A DNA stretch of 37,166 nucleotides, taken from positions 1 to 37,166 of the forward strand of contig JALVEY010000040.1 of assembly GCA_027030485.1 (NCBI GenBank). The letters are read 5' to 3'. The notes beneath the pieces are model-generated. The model was not told the DNA's origin. It ran no database searches and saw only the letters and a list, made by a program, of their open reading frames with translations. The position numbers and the translations under genes are program-made. Positions 28,509 through 37,165 of this stretch are shown piece by piece. Source of the stretch: Persephonella sp. (GTDB lineage: Bacteria > Aquificota > Aquificia > Aquificales > Hydrogenothermaceae). The first letter of the stretch is position 1, and every line of letters starts with the position of its first letter.

Positions 28509-28866
28509 TATAGTTGAAAATAAAAGAATAGAAAAAGCAATTAAAAAATTTGGAAACAGATTTCTAAATAGAATTTTTACAGAAAATGAGATAAAATACT
28601 GCTATGGTAAAGCTGAATATGTCTCATGTTTTTCTGCAAGGTTTGCAGCAAAAGAGGCATTTATAAAGGCATTTTATCAGGCTTTCCAAAAAAACATTCC
28701 CCTTAAATCTATAGAAATAAAAGGCTTTGCAGGAAAGCCTGCAGAAATTTTGCTGCACCCTCCTGATGAAAATGTCAAATCTAATCTAAACCGCGTAAAA
28801 TATACACTTTCCATATCTCACGAAAAGAACTACTCTGTAGCAATAGCAATTATTTATTTTTATTAG
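28486..28866 (+). CDS. acpS: Holo-[acyl-carrier-protein] synthase
   Basis: YTGIDIVENKRIEKAI, FTENEIKYC, FSARFAAKEAFIKAF, LSISHEKNYSVAIAI. Confidence 0.94.
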   Translation: MLIYTGIDIVENKRIEKAIKKFGNRFLNRIFTENEIKYCYGKAEYVSCFSARFAAKEAFIKAFYQAFQKNIPLKSIEIKGFAGKPAEILLHPPDENVKSNLNRVKYTLSISHEKNYSVAIAIIYFY

Positions 28867-28885
28867 TGCAGAAAAAAATTTGCAC
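28866..28885. promoter_or_regulatory. Inverted repeat GTGCA-N10-TGCAC upstream of the sigma-54 promoter (enhancer-binding site or acpS terminator)
   Basis: GTGCA 28866-28870 and TGCAC 28881-28885, about 50 bp 5' of the -24 element. Confidence 0.35.
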
Positions 28886-28934
28886 ATTTTATATTCATAG
28901 TCTTTATGTTCTTTATTTTTCAAGAACTAATAAA

Positions 28935-28951
28935 TTGGCACATCAATTGCT
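28935..28951 (+). promoter_or_regulatory. Sigma-54 (RpoN) -24/-12 promoter TTGGCAC-N5-TTGCT driving flhF-flhG-fliA
   Basis: ttggcacatcaattgct matches YTGGCAC-N5-TTGCW with correct spacing, about 25 bp upstream of flhF ATG. Confidence 0.85.
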
Positions 28952-28975
28952 AATAATTTTTTGCGAGGGAAAAAA

Positions 28976-29935
28976 ATGAAAATGAAAAAGTACACAGTAG
29001 AAAATCTTCAGAAAGGGTGGGTGTTAATAAGGGAAGAGTTAGGAGAAAACGCTATAATTCTATCTGTCAAAGAGGCTGACGGTAAATTTGAGATTTTAGC
29101 TGCATCTCCTGAGAAAAAAACACCAAAAAAAGAAGATAAACTGTTTGAAACTTTCAAGAAAAAGTTCAGCAAAAATGAGGACATCAAAAATTTAGAAAAG
29201 CTGATAAACCTGCTGATAAGAATAAAAGATTCAAAGATAAATGACAGTCTGCTAAATGAGATTCAGGAGGAAATACACAGGAACTATCTGCCTATCATTG
29301 AAAAAATCAACAGCGTTGACATTCTTACAAAAATTGAGACAAATCCCCTTACCAAAAGGTACATCAATGTTTTAGGCAACATATCATCAGGAAAAAGTAC
29401 AACAATAGCAAAACTTGCTGCGATACTTAAATTCAACAGGGACAAAAAAATAGCCGTTGCCTCCTTTGATTTTTACAAAATCGGCGGATCAGAAAGCCTC
29501 AAAAAGTTTGCAGAAATAATGCAGATACCCTTCTTTATGATAAAAGATGAAAAAGATCTGATAATGTACAAGGACTCTTTTGACGAGTTTGAGCATATAC
29601 TTTTTGACACCCCGGGAAATATAAAAGATCTTACAGAGGTGGAAAAGATACTAACATTTATTACATCAAGCTCAGACGCAGAAAACATACTCACTATACC
29701 CCTGACAAAGAAAGAAAATCTGATTGACAGGGATATAAGGTACTTCAGCAAATTTAAGATACACCACCTTATACTTACAAAATTAGATGAGCTTGAAAAC
29801 AGAATACCCCTTTATTTTGTTCTGACAAACTACGACTACAAAATAAGCTACATAACAAATGGTCTGAATGTTCCTAAGGACATTGTTGAATCCTATCAGG
29901 TTCTGAACGGAATTTTTGAGGAGAGAGGCAGATGA
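28976..29935 (+). CDS. flhF: Flagellar SRP-type GTPase FlhF (divergent G motifs)
   Basis: KKYTVENLQKGWVLIREELGENAIILSVKE; GNISSGKSTTIAKLAAILKFNRDKKIAVASFDFYKIGGSESLKKFAEIM; LTKLDE; followed by flhG. Confidence 0.88.
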   Translation: MKMKKYTVENLQKGWVLIREELGENAIILSVKEADGKFEILAASPEKKTPKKEDKLFETFKKKFSKNEDIKNLEKLINLLIRIKDSKINDSLLNEIQEEIHRNYLPIIEKINSVDILTKIETNPLTKRYINVLGNISSGKSTTIAKLAAILKFNRDKKIAVASFDFYKIGGSESLKKFAEIMQIPFFMIKDEKDLIMYKDSFDEFEHILFDTPGNIKDLTEVEKILTFITSSSDAENILTIPLTKKENLIDRDIRYFSKFKIHHLILTKLDELENRIPLYFVLTNYDYKISYITNGLNVPKDIVESYQVLNGIFEERGR

Positions 29936-30795
29936 AAGATCAGGCAGAAATCTTAAGAGACATGGCAAAGAAGTTAAAACCTTTTGATTTTCAGGTTATA
30001 TCCATAACATCAGGTAAGGGAGGAGTAGGAAAAACAAGTTTTACAGTAAATCTTGCGTATCATCTTCAGAAATTAGGTAAAACAGTTTTAATACTTGATG
30101 CAGATCTTGCTTTAGCAAATGTTGATATAATTCTTGGGGAAAGGCCAAAGTACAACCTTCTTCATCTGTTATCAGGCGAAAAAAACATAAATGAGATAAT
30201 ATGGGAATCTAAGTACGGCATAAAGTTTATACCTGCATCTTCAGGCTTTGAGGAACTTGCCAACCTTCCAAAAGAAAAACAGATCCAGATACTAAACTCT
30301 CTTCAGGAAATCTACTACAAATTTGATATTATGCTTATAGATACATCTGCAGGAATATCTGAGAGCGTTATAAATTTCTGTTTGGCTTCAGACAAAACAA
30401 TAGTGATAACAACCTCAGACCCAACCGCTTTAGCAGATTCTTACGCAATTTCAAGAATTCTTCTGAATTACAAACCAGAAAACATGGAATTGGGACTTGT
30501 TGTTAATCTCGTTGAAGATGAATATGAGGCTGAAAAGATATACAAAGGTATGAATAATATTCTGAAAGAGTTCACAGGAAAAACCATAAAATACTACGGA
30601 GCTCTAAGAAAAGACAAAAAACTATCTGAATCGGTGAAAGACAGGTATGTTTTATCAGCTGTTAATCCAAAATCAGCTTACAGCAAAGATGTTGAGTCTA
30701 TAGCAAGGTATATAGTTGAAGGAAAAACGGTAAAGAGGAAAGATGGTTTCTGGAATAGATTTATCAAAAACTTAAAAAATCTAAAGGTAGAGTAA
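29932..30795 (+). CDS. flhG: MinD-like ATPase FlhG (FleN/YlxH)
   Basis: N-terminal DQAEILR; SGKGGVGKTSFTVNLAYHLQKLGKTVLILDADLALANVDIILG. Confidence 0.94.
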   Translation: MKDQAEILRDMAKKLKPFDFQVISITSGKGGVGKTSFTVNLAYHLQKLGKTVLILDADLALANVDIILGERPKYNLLHLLSGEKNINEIIWESKYGIKFIPASSGFEELANLPKEKQIQILNSLQEIYYKFDIMLIDTSAGISESVINFCLASDKTIVITTSDPTALADSYAISRILLNYKPENMELGLVVNLVEDEYEAEKIYKGMNNILKEFTGKTIKYYGALRKDKKLSESVKDRYVLSAVNPKSAYSKDVESIARYIVEGKTVKRKDGFWNRFIKNLKNLKVE

Positions 30796-30807
30796 GGAGG
30801 AGAAAAG

Positions 30808-31533
30808 ATGAAGGTGTCTAACAGAGAGAGAAACGAAATAATAATGGAGTTTTTACCTAAAATTCAGTATATCGTCCAGTCAATAAAACAGGAAAATCTT
30901 CCTCCTACCGTAACAGAAGAAGATCTTATAAACACAGGGGTCTTAGGGCTTATTGATGCCATAAACAAATATGATCCGGAAAAAGGTGTAAAACTATCAA
31001 CATATGCAGAGATAAGGATTAGAGGACATATAATAGATAGTTTAAGAAAGCTTGACTGGGTTCCAAGAAATATAAGACAAAAAGCAAGACATATAGAAAC
31101 TGCAATTCTTGAGGTTGAGCAAAAATTGGGAAGAGAAGCAACCCCTGAGGAAATAGCAGAATATTTAGGTATGGATGTTGAGGAATACATGAAGTATGCT
31201 GAAAAAATCTCAAACAGCAGTCTTATATCAATAGACACAAAAGTAGGAATTGATGAAGACAGCACAACAAGTCTTTGGCAGATTTTATCAATAAATGACG
31301 ATACACCAGACAAACATGTTGAAGAAGAAGAATTGAAAAGAATAATTTCTGATATAATTTCTAAGCTAAAAGAAAGGGAAAGACTTGTTATAACACTTTA
31401 CTATTACGAAGAACTATCAATGAAAGAGATAGGAGAAATACTTGGATTGACAGAATCAAGAATTTCCCAGATACATACAAAGACAATGCTTAAAATAAGA
31501 AATATGATAAGTAAATATTTAACAAAGGATTAA
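30808..31533 (+). CDS. fliA: Flagellar sigma-28 factor FliA
   Basis: TEEDLINTGVLGLIDAINKYDPEKGVKLSTYAEIRIRGHIIDSLRKLDWVPRNIR; LTESRISQIHTKTMLKIR. Confidence 0.95.
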   Translation: MKVSNRERNEIIMEFLPKIQYIVQSIKQENLPPTVTEEDLINTGVLGLIDAINKYDPEKGVKLSTYAEIRIRGHIIDSLRKLDWVPRNIRQKARHIETAILEVEQKLGREATPEEIAEYLGMDVEEYMKYAEKISNSSLISIDTKVGIDEDSTTSLWQILSINDDTPDKHVEEEELKRIISDIISKLKERERLVITLYYYEELSMKEIGEILGLTESRISQIHTKTMLKIRNMISKYLTKD

Positions 31534-32022
31534 ATGGAGAAAAATAGCGTTTATATACATTACTTAATAGGAGATCTTGAGAATTATGTTGTTGATAATA
31601 GGCTAAAAATAGAAAAAATTTTGGGCAAAGAAAATTTAAGTATTCAGGACAGTATTTATATATTTGACAAATTTTCCAACAGTCTTAAAAAAACCACAAA
31701 TCTCATCAAACTTTCAAATGAAATAAATGATAAAGACACTTTAAGAACAATATCAATCGTTTCATCTGAAACGATAGCTTGGGTAATGTTTACTTTTCCC
31801 TCTGTTGAGCCTGTTATTCCTGTTTTCCTTGAGAATCTAATGTTTGACAAAAGACATATAATTGATGCTCTTGGGGAACTGCTCCTTGAGTTTGATGAGT
31901 TTATAGAAAAACCTGAGAAACTAAAGTCTATAAATGTGGAAATATTCAATATGGTAAATGAAGTTTCTATGTTTTTTGGACATTTATCAAGTATGATGAA
32001 AAAGGGAGCTTTGGAAAATTAG
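31534..32022 (+). CDS. Uncharacterised 162-aa helical protein, terminal gene of the flhF-flhG-fliA cluster
   Basis: Starts one base after the fliA stop; no family recognised. Confidence 0.8.
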   Translation: MEKNSVYIHYLIGDLENYVVDNRLKIEKILGKENLSIQDSIYIFDKFSNSLKKTTNLIKLSNEINDKDTLRTISIVSSETIAWVMFTFPSVEPVIPVFLENLMFDKRHIIDALGELLLEFDEFIEKPEKLKSINVEIFNMVNEVSMFFGHLSSMMKKGALEN

Positions 32023-32804
32023 CGCCCCCTAACGAGAGAAAGTCCTCCATCAACAACTATGGTCTGACCCTGTATCCATTTTGCATCCGGTGTGCAAAGA
32101 AATCCAACAACACCAGCAATATCCTCAGGCATACCCATTCTGCCTAAAGGAGTAAGCTTTACAGTTCCTTCTTTTACTTCTTCGTAATTTGGGAAAAGCT
32201 GTATGGCTTCTGTATCTATAGGACCGCCAGATACTGTATTTACATTAATCCCTTTTTCTCCCAATTCAACAGCAGCATATCTGACGAGAGCCTCAAGGGC
32301 AGACTTTGCAGCACCGTGTATAGCGTAATTGGGCATGTAATCCCTTGTACCTGTGGAAGATATAGCTATTATTTTTCCTTCTCTATCTTCCATTAATGGA
32401 ACAGCTTTCTGAACACTCCAGATAAAACCCATAACAGTAATATCAAATATTCTCCTTGTTCCTCTCTCTTTCAGCCTTAAAAATGGAGCAAATCCTCCAA
32501 CAACCTCCCTTCCTGAAGCAACAGCATTGCTGACAAAAATATCAAGATAACCAAATTTTTCTTTTATTTCATTAAAAACCCTGTCTATGTCCTCTTTATT
32601 TCCAAAATCTCCCTGAATCGCATACCCCTTAACTCCCTTCTCTTCTATTTCCTTAACAGTTTCTTCAGCCTTTTCTTTATTTTTGTAATAGTTAATTATC
32701 ACATCAGCTCCCATCTCAGCTAACTTTAGTGCTATAGCTCTTCCTATTCCTCTGCTTCCTCCGGTTATAAAAGCGAGTTTTCCGTCAAGTTCCTTACAGG
32801 TCAT
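32019..32804 (-). CDS. SDR-family oxidoreductase, FabL-like enoyl-ACP reductase candidate
   Basis: FITGGSRGIGRAIALKLAE; VSGGPIDTEAIQLFPN and GQTIVVDGGLSLV strongly recall the Bacillus FabL C-terminal half. Confidence 0.8.
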   Translation of the reverse strand: MTCKELDGKLAFITGGSRGIGRAIALKLAEMGADVIINYYKNKEKAEETVKEIEEKGVKGYAIQGDFGNKEDIDRVFNEIKEKFGYLDIFVSNAVASGREVVGGFAPFLRLKERGTRRIFDITVMGFIWSVQKAVPLMEDREGKIIAISSTGTRDYMPNYAIHGAAKSALEALVRYAAVELGEKGINVNTVSGGPIDTEAIQLFPNYEEVKEGTVKLTPLGRMGMPEDIAGVVGFLCTPDAKWIQGQTIVVDGGLSLVRGR

Positions 32805-32816
32805 CTATTCCCTCCT

Positions 32817-33125
32817 TTAATGATGTTTACTTTTATTTACTTTTTCCAAAAACTTTTTAAGTAAAACATCCCCATGGTATCCCTCTTCAACAAGATCAAG
32901 AAAAATTTTCATCTCTTCATCTGATGGTTCTCTTCCTAATATATCAATTATTTTTTCATACTCCACAAAAGTATCTTTTTCCCATCCTTCTCCAATCATA
33001 TAGTTCTGATATACAAAAGGGTCTTCTACTTTTGCTTTTAATGCCTCCTTATAACCTAATATAAACATAATAATCATCAATACCAGAAAGGTAAATGCAA
33101 GTATTACACTGATAATAAGCTCCAT
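32817..33125 (-). CDS. Small protein with a single N-terminal TM anchor, unknown function
   Basis: MELIISVILAFTFLVLMIIMFILGY then a charged soluble domain; RBS-proximal, in a tight gene string. Confidence 0.7.
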   Translation of the reverse strand: MELIISVILAFTFLVLMIIMFILGYKEALKAKVEDPFVYQNYMIGEGWEKDTFVEYEKIIDILGREPSDEEMKIFLDLVEEGYHGDVLLKKFLEKVNKSKHH

Positions 33126-33136
33126 CTTACTCCTCC

Positions 33137-34147
33137 TTAATTGAATTCCCTTAATCTTTGGAGAACTTTAAAAGCTTTTTTAGAATAAATTGTTTCTTTT
33201 GCAAGTTCAATTCCTTCCTTTATATCTTCAACAATTCCGGAAACTTTAAGAGCAAATGCCGCATTCAAGGCTACAAAATCCGTTTTTGGAGAGTAGTCTT
33301 TACCTTCAAGAATAGAAAGGGCTACTTTTAGGTTGTACTCAAGATCTCCTCCCTGTATATCTGAAAGGGATGCTCTTTTAAGGCCAAAATCTTCAGGTTT
33401 TATTTTGTATATATATATATCCTTATCATCTAATTCTCCAACAAGTGTTTCGTTTGTTATAGATACTTCATCAAGACCTTCCATGCCATGGACAACAAAT
33501 GCTCTTTTTACACCAAGCTGTGGCAACACTTTTGTAAGAGGCTCAACAAGGTTAAGATCGTATACTCCCATAAGCTGAAATTTTGCATCTGCAGGATTTG
33601 AAAGTGGCCCAAGTATGTTAAATATAGTTCTTATCCCTATCTCTCTTCGCTGCTTTATTACATTTTTCATAGCAGGATGGTATATAGGTGCAAATAAAAA
33701 TGCCAGTCCGATTTTTTCAATAGCTTCTGCAGCTTTCTCAGGAGACATCTGAATGTTTACTCCAAGGGCTTCCATTATGTCTGCACTTCCACATTTTGAG
33801 GATACAGACCTGTTTCCATGTTTTGCCACTTTTGCACCTGCACCTGCAACAACAAATGCTGTTATTGTAGAAACATTAAATGTGTTTACTTTGTCGCCAC
33901 CTGTCCCGCAGGTGTCCACAAGTTTTGATCTATCTGAAACAGGAAGTTTAACAGACTCCCTTTTCATAACAGATGCAGCTGCTGCTATTTCTTCAACAGT
34001 TTCTCCTTTCATCTTTAGACCTACGAGAATAGCACCTATCTGGGCATCAGTGGCCTCTCCTTTCATTAAAAAATCAAAAAGCATTTCTGTCTCTTCTTTT
34101 GTAAGATCTGTATTGGAAGTTATCTTTTTTATTAACTGTTTTATCAC
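33137..34147 (-). CDS. trpD: Anthranilate phosphoribosyltransferase
   Basis: [68 protein letters not shown]. Confidence 0.97.
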   Translation of the reverse strand: MIKQLIKKITSNTDLTKEETEMLFDFLMKGEATDAQIGAILVGLKMKGETVEEIAAAASVMKRESVKLPVSDRSKLVDTCGTGGDKVNTFNVSTITAFVVAGAGAKVAKHGNRSVSSKCGSADIMEALGVNIQMSPEKAAEAIEKIGLAFLFAPIYHPAMKNVIKQRREIGIRTIFNILGPLSNPADAKFQLMGVYDLNLVEPLTKVLPQLGVKRAFVVHGMEGLDEVSITNETLVGELDDKDIYIYKIKPEDFGLKRASLSDIQGGDLEYNLKVALSILEGKDYSPKTDFVALNAAFALKVSGIVEDIKEGIELAKETIYSKKAFKVLQRLREFN

Positions 34148-34156
34148 TGTACCCCT

Positions 34157-35017
34157 CTACTCAAGAGATTTGTCCAGATATTCTATAATCGCTTTTTCCC
34201 TTAGTTTGTTAAGCTGTATCTGGTACTCATTTTTAAGTCTCTGGGCTATCTCTTCTCCAGAAAGATCCTGATTCAGCACTTTTTCTTTTTCTGCCTCAAC
34301 TATAACAAAGTAAACACCGTTTTTTACAGGAACTTCAAATATTTCTCTGATCTTTTTCTTCCATATCTGCTGATCTAATTTTGGTATAAGATCCCCTTTT
34401 TGAACTTCCCCTAAAAGACCTCCTTTTTCTGCGGTTATTGGATCATCAGAATATTTTTTTGCAAGTTCAGGAAAGTTATCTGCATTGAGATTTTTCAGCA
34501 GATAGTCATATTTTTCTTTAAAATCTTTATTAGATGTAGATAAAAATATTATTCTAACCTTCCTCGTTTTTACCTGTTTTCCTTCCTTTATTCCTCCAAA
34601 AAGGGCTCTTCTTAAATGAATCTGTATGTACCTCCTGATAAGAAGTTCTCTTTTTATAAGATCTTTGAACTCTGTAAATGATAGCCCTTGCTCTATTAGC
34701 TTATTTTTAAACTGTTCAACACTCTCCAATTTATTAGCTTTAGCTATTCTGAGAATAGCATCATCTATTTCTTTTGGATCAACCCTTATTCCTAATTTTT
34801 CAGCTTCCTGTGCAACAAGTATCTGATCTATAAGTTTTTTTGCAGCTTCTTTCTTATTATTAATTCCAAACCATTGCATCGCCATATCAAGTTCGGACTG
34901 TAAGACAGGCTGACCGTTAACAACAATAATTATCTTATCAAAAAGTTTCAAATCTTTATCTGAAGCATATAAAAAACTGAAAAATATTAAAAAAGATGTT
35001 ATTACCCTAATCATCAT
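34157..35017 (-). CDS. SurA/PpiC-type periplasmic peptidyl-prolyl isomerase
   Basis: Signal peptide MMIRVITSFLIFFSFLYA; KLFDKIIIVVNGQPVLQSELD; FPELAKKYSDDPITAEKGGLLGEVQKGDLIP. Confidence 0.85.
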   Translation of the reverse strand: MMIRVITSFLIFFSFLYASDKDLKLFDKIIIVVNGQPVLQSELDMAMQWFGINNKKEAAKKLIDQILVAQEAEKLGIRVDPKEIDDAILRIAKANKLESVEQFKNKLIEQGLSFTEFKDLIKRELLIRRYIQIHLRRALFGGIKEGKQVKTRKVRIIFLSTSNKDFKEKYDYLLKNLNADNFPELAKKYSDDPITAEKGGLLGEVQKGDLIPKLDQQIWKKKIREIFEVPVKNGVYFVIVEAEKEKVLNQDLSGEEIAQRLKNEYQIQLNKLREKAIIEYLDKSLE

Positions 35018-36452
35018 TTTTCCTTCTTTTATCAGCGTAATTTTCAATTATTCTAAGCTGGGATCTTTCAATGCCAAGTGCTTTATCTGGTATATCTTTT
35101 GTTATAACAGAACCCGATCCTGTTATTGCTTCCTCTCCTATTGTTACAGGTGCAACAAGCATTGTATCACTTCCTATAAATGCTTTATCTTTGATAACGG
35201 TTTTATGTTTTTTAAATCCATCATAATTACATGTTATTGTTCCCGCTCCGATATTAACATTTTTTCCTATCTGGGCATCACCAAGATAAGCAAGATGTTT
35301 CGCTGCTGTATTTTCTCCAACAACCGAGTTTTTTACCTCAACAAAATTCCCTATCTGGGCATTTTCTTTTATTACAGAATTATTTCTTATTCTTGCGTAA
35401 GGTCCTATGACAGAATTATCCTCAATAACAGAATCCTCAATTATAGAGCCTTTAAGGATTTTCACATTTTTTCCTATTTTGGAGTTTATCACACTGCAGT
35501 TTTCTTCAATTACCGTGTCCTCCCCTATAGATGTTTTTCCTTTAAGAGAAACTCCCTGAAATATCTCAACATCTGGTGATAGCTCAACATCAAACTCAAT
35601 ATAAACAGTCTCAGGGTTGTGGAATGTAGCTCCCGCATAAGACCAGAACTGAAGATATTTCATTCTCAGTATATTTTCGGCTTTTGCAAGATCCCACCTG
35701 TCGTTAACCCCTATAAACTGAGTGTAGTCTGGAACCATAAGAGCATAAACATCTTTACCCATCTGATTAAGAAGTTCAATCACATCTGTAAGATAATACT
35801 CTTTCTGTGCGTTGTTGTTTTCAAGCCTATCTATAACCTGATTCAGATAAGGTGCATAAAACAGGTAAATACCTGTGTTGATCTCATCAATCTGCTGCTC
35901 CTGATAGGTTGCGTCCTTTTCCTCAACTATCTTTATTATTTTGTGGTTTTTATCTTTTACTACTCTGCCGTAGCCTAAGGGATTTGGAACTTTGGTGGTG
36001 ATTACAACACCTGCCACATCTTCATTCCTGAAATCCTGTCCACCCTCTGCAGGTGCTCCTTCAAATTTCATAAGAGCTTCCATATATTTGACAGCATTTT
36101 TCAGTGTTTCACCCTCAACAAGAGGAAGATCCCCGTTAACAATCAGAACTATACCATCAAAATTTTCCCAGTAAGGCTTTGCTGTAGCAACTGCATGTCC
36201 TGTACCAAGTTGTTCCTCCTGTTCAACATAAACACAGTTAAGGCAGTTTATAGCTTTTATAACCTGTTGTTTTTCATGTCCTACAACATATATCATCCTG
36301 TCAGGATTACTCCATCTAACTGCAAGGGATACATAATGTATCATAGGCTTTCCGAGTATTTTATGTACCACTTTAGGTTTTTTTGATCTAAATCTTGTTC
36401 CTTTGCCTGCTGCAAGTATAACAGCTATATGCTTCTCATGGTGGTGTCCCAT
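35007..36452 (-). CDS. glmU: Bifunctional UDP-N-acetylglucosamine pyrophosphorylase / GlcN-1-P acetyltransferase
   Basis: AVILAAGKGTRFRSKKPKVVHKILGKPMI; hexapeptide repeats; NYDGFKKHKTVIKDKAFIGSDTMLVAPV; start taken as MGHHHEKH just after the hisG stop. Confidence 0.96.
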   Translation of the reverse strand: MGHHHEKHIAVILAAGKGTRFRSKKPKVVHKILGKPMIHYVSLAVRWSNPDRMIYVVGHEKQQVIKAINCLNCVYVEQEEQLGTGHAVATAKPYWENFDGIVLIVNGDLPLVEGETLKNAVKYMEALMKFEGAPAEGGQDFRNEDVAGVVITTKVPNPLGYGRVVKDKNHKIIKIVEEKDATYQEQQIDEINTGIYLFYAPYLNQVIDRLENNNAQKEYYLTDVIELLNQMGKDVYALMVPDYTQFIGVNDRWDLAKAENILRMKYLQFWSYAGATFHNPETVYIEFDVELSPDVEIFQGVSLKGKTSIGEDTVIEENCSVINSKIGKNVKILKGSIIEDSVIEDNSVIGPYARIRNNSVIKENAQIGNFVEVKNSVVGENTAAKHLAYLGDAQIGKNVNIGAGTITCNYDGFKKHKTVIKDKAFIGSDTMLVAPVTIGEEAITGSGSVITKDIPDKALGIERSQLRIIENYADKRRKNDD

Positions 36453-36456
36453 CTTT

Positions 36457-37110
36457 TTACCCCTTAACAAGAGTGTTTTCAAGTTTTTCTATTAAAGGCA
36501 TAACCTCTTCGCTCTTTGTTTTATAACTTGCCCTGTTAACAATAAGTTTTGCAGAAGAAGGGCTTATCTCTTCTAATACCACAAGTCCGTTTTCCCTGAG
36601 AGTTCTTCCTGTTTCAACAATATCTACAATAAAATCTGCAAGTCCAACCAGTGGAGCAAGCTCTATTGAACCGTAAAGCTCTATAATCTGTACTTTTACC
36701 CCTTTTTTTCCAAAAAAATCTCTTGCAATATTAGGATATTTAGTTGCCACTTTTAATGATGTTGGATTAGAAAAATATTTATTCCTGTCTTCAGGAAGTC
36801 CAGCAACCATTATTGTGCATGCACCTACACCAAGATCAACAGGTATATACACATCCGGTTTTGTTTCAAACAGAAGATCGTCACCTGCAACCCCTATATC
36901 TGCAACACCGTATTCTACATAAACCGGAACATCTTTAGCCCTAACCAGTAAAAAATTGAATTTATCCACCTGTAAAATAAGCTTTCTGGAATCCTGTTTT
37001 ATCAGGTTTTCAATTATCCCTGCAGAGGCAAAAATTGAAATCACCTGATCAAAAAGCCTCCCTTTAGGCAGAGCCACCGTCAGCCTATCTTGAGGAAGTT
37101 TTCTAACCAT
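36457..37110 (-). CDS. hisG: ATP phosphoribosyltransferase, short (HisZ-dependent) form
   Basis: LTVALPKGRLFDQVISIFASAGI; VEYGVADIGVAGDDLL; GLADFIVDIVETGRTLRENGL; 217 aa. Confidence 0.95.
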   Translation of the reverse strand: MVRKLPQDRLTVALPKGRLFDQVISIFASAGIIENLIKQDSRKLILQVDKFNFLLVRAKDVPVYVEYGVADIGVAGDDLLFETKPDVYIPVDLGVGACTIMVAGLPEDRNKYFSNPTSLKVATKYPNIARDFFGKKGVKVQIIELYGSIELAPLVGLADFIVDIVETGRTLRENGLVVLEEISPSSAKLIVNRASYKTKSEEVMPLIEKLENTLVKG

Positions 37111-37165
37111 CTACTGCCTTCTTCCCTTTGCAAAAGGTATGCTTATCCAGAGCTGATCAACCTCA
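37111..37165 (-). CDS. C-terminal fragment of an upstream gene (...EVDQLWISIPFAKGRRQ*)
   Basis: Open minus-strand frame from the window edge to TAG abutting the hisG start. Confidence 0.45.
   Translation of the reverse strand, partial: EVDQLWISIPFAKGRRQ

Noticed and set aside
30864-31313. 149-aa minus-strand ORF inside fliA
   Set aside because: Antisense artefact; fliA is clearly the coding strand
33410-33422. TATATATATATA tract as a possible repeat element
   Set aside because: Short run inside trpD encoding YIYIYK; ordinary coding sequence
33753-34271. 172-aa plus-strand ORF across trpD and the SurA-like gene
   Set aside because: Spans the junction of two strong minus-strand genes; composition atypical
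36430-36452. GlmU N-terminal MGHHHEKH as a cloning tag
   Set aside because: Short natural His-rich start in genomic context with a normal RBS after hisG; not a vector-like His6 tag
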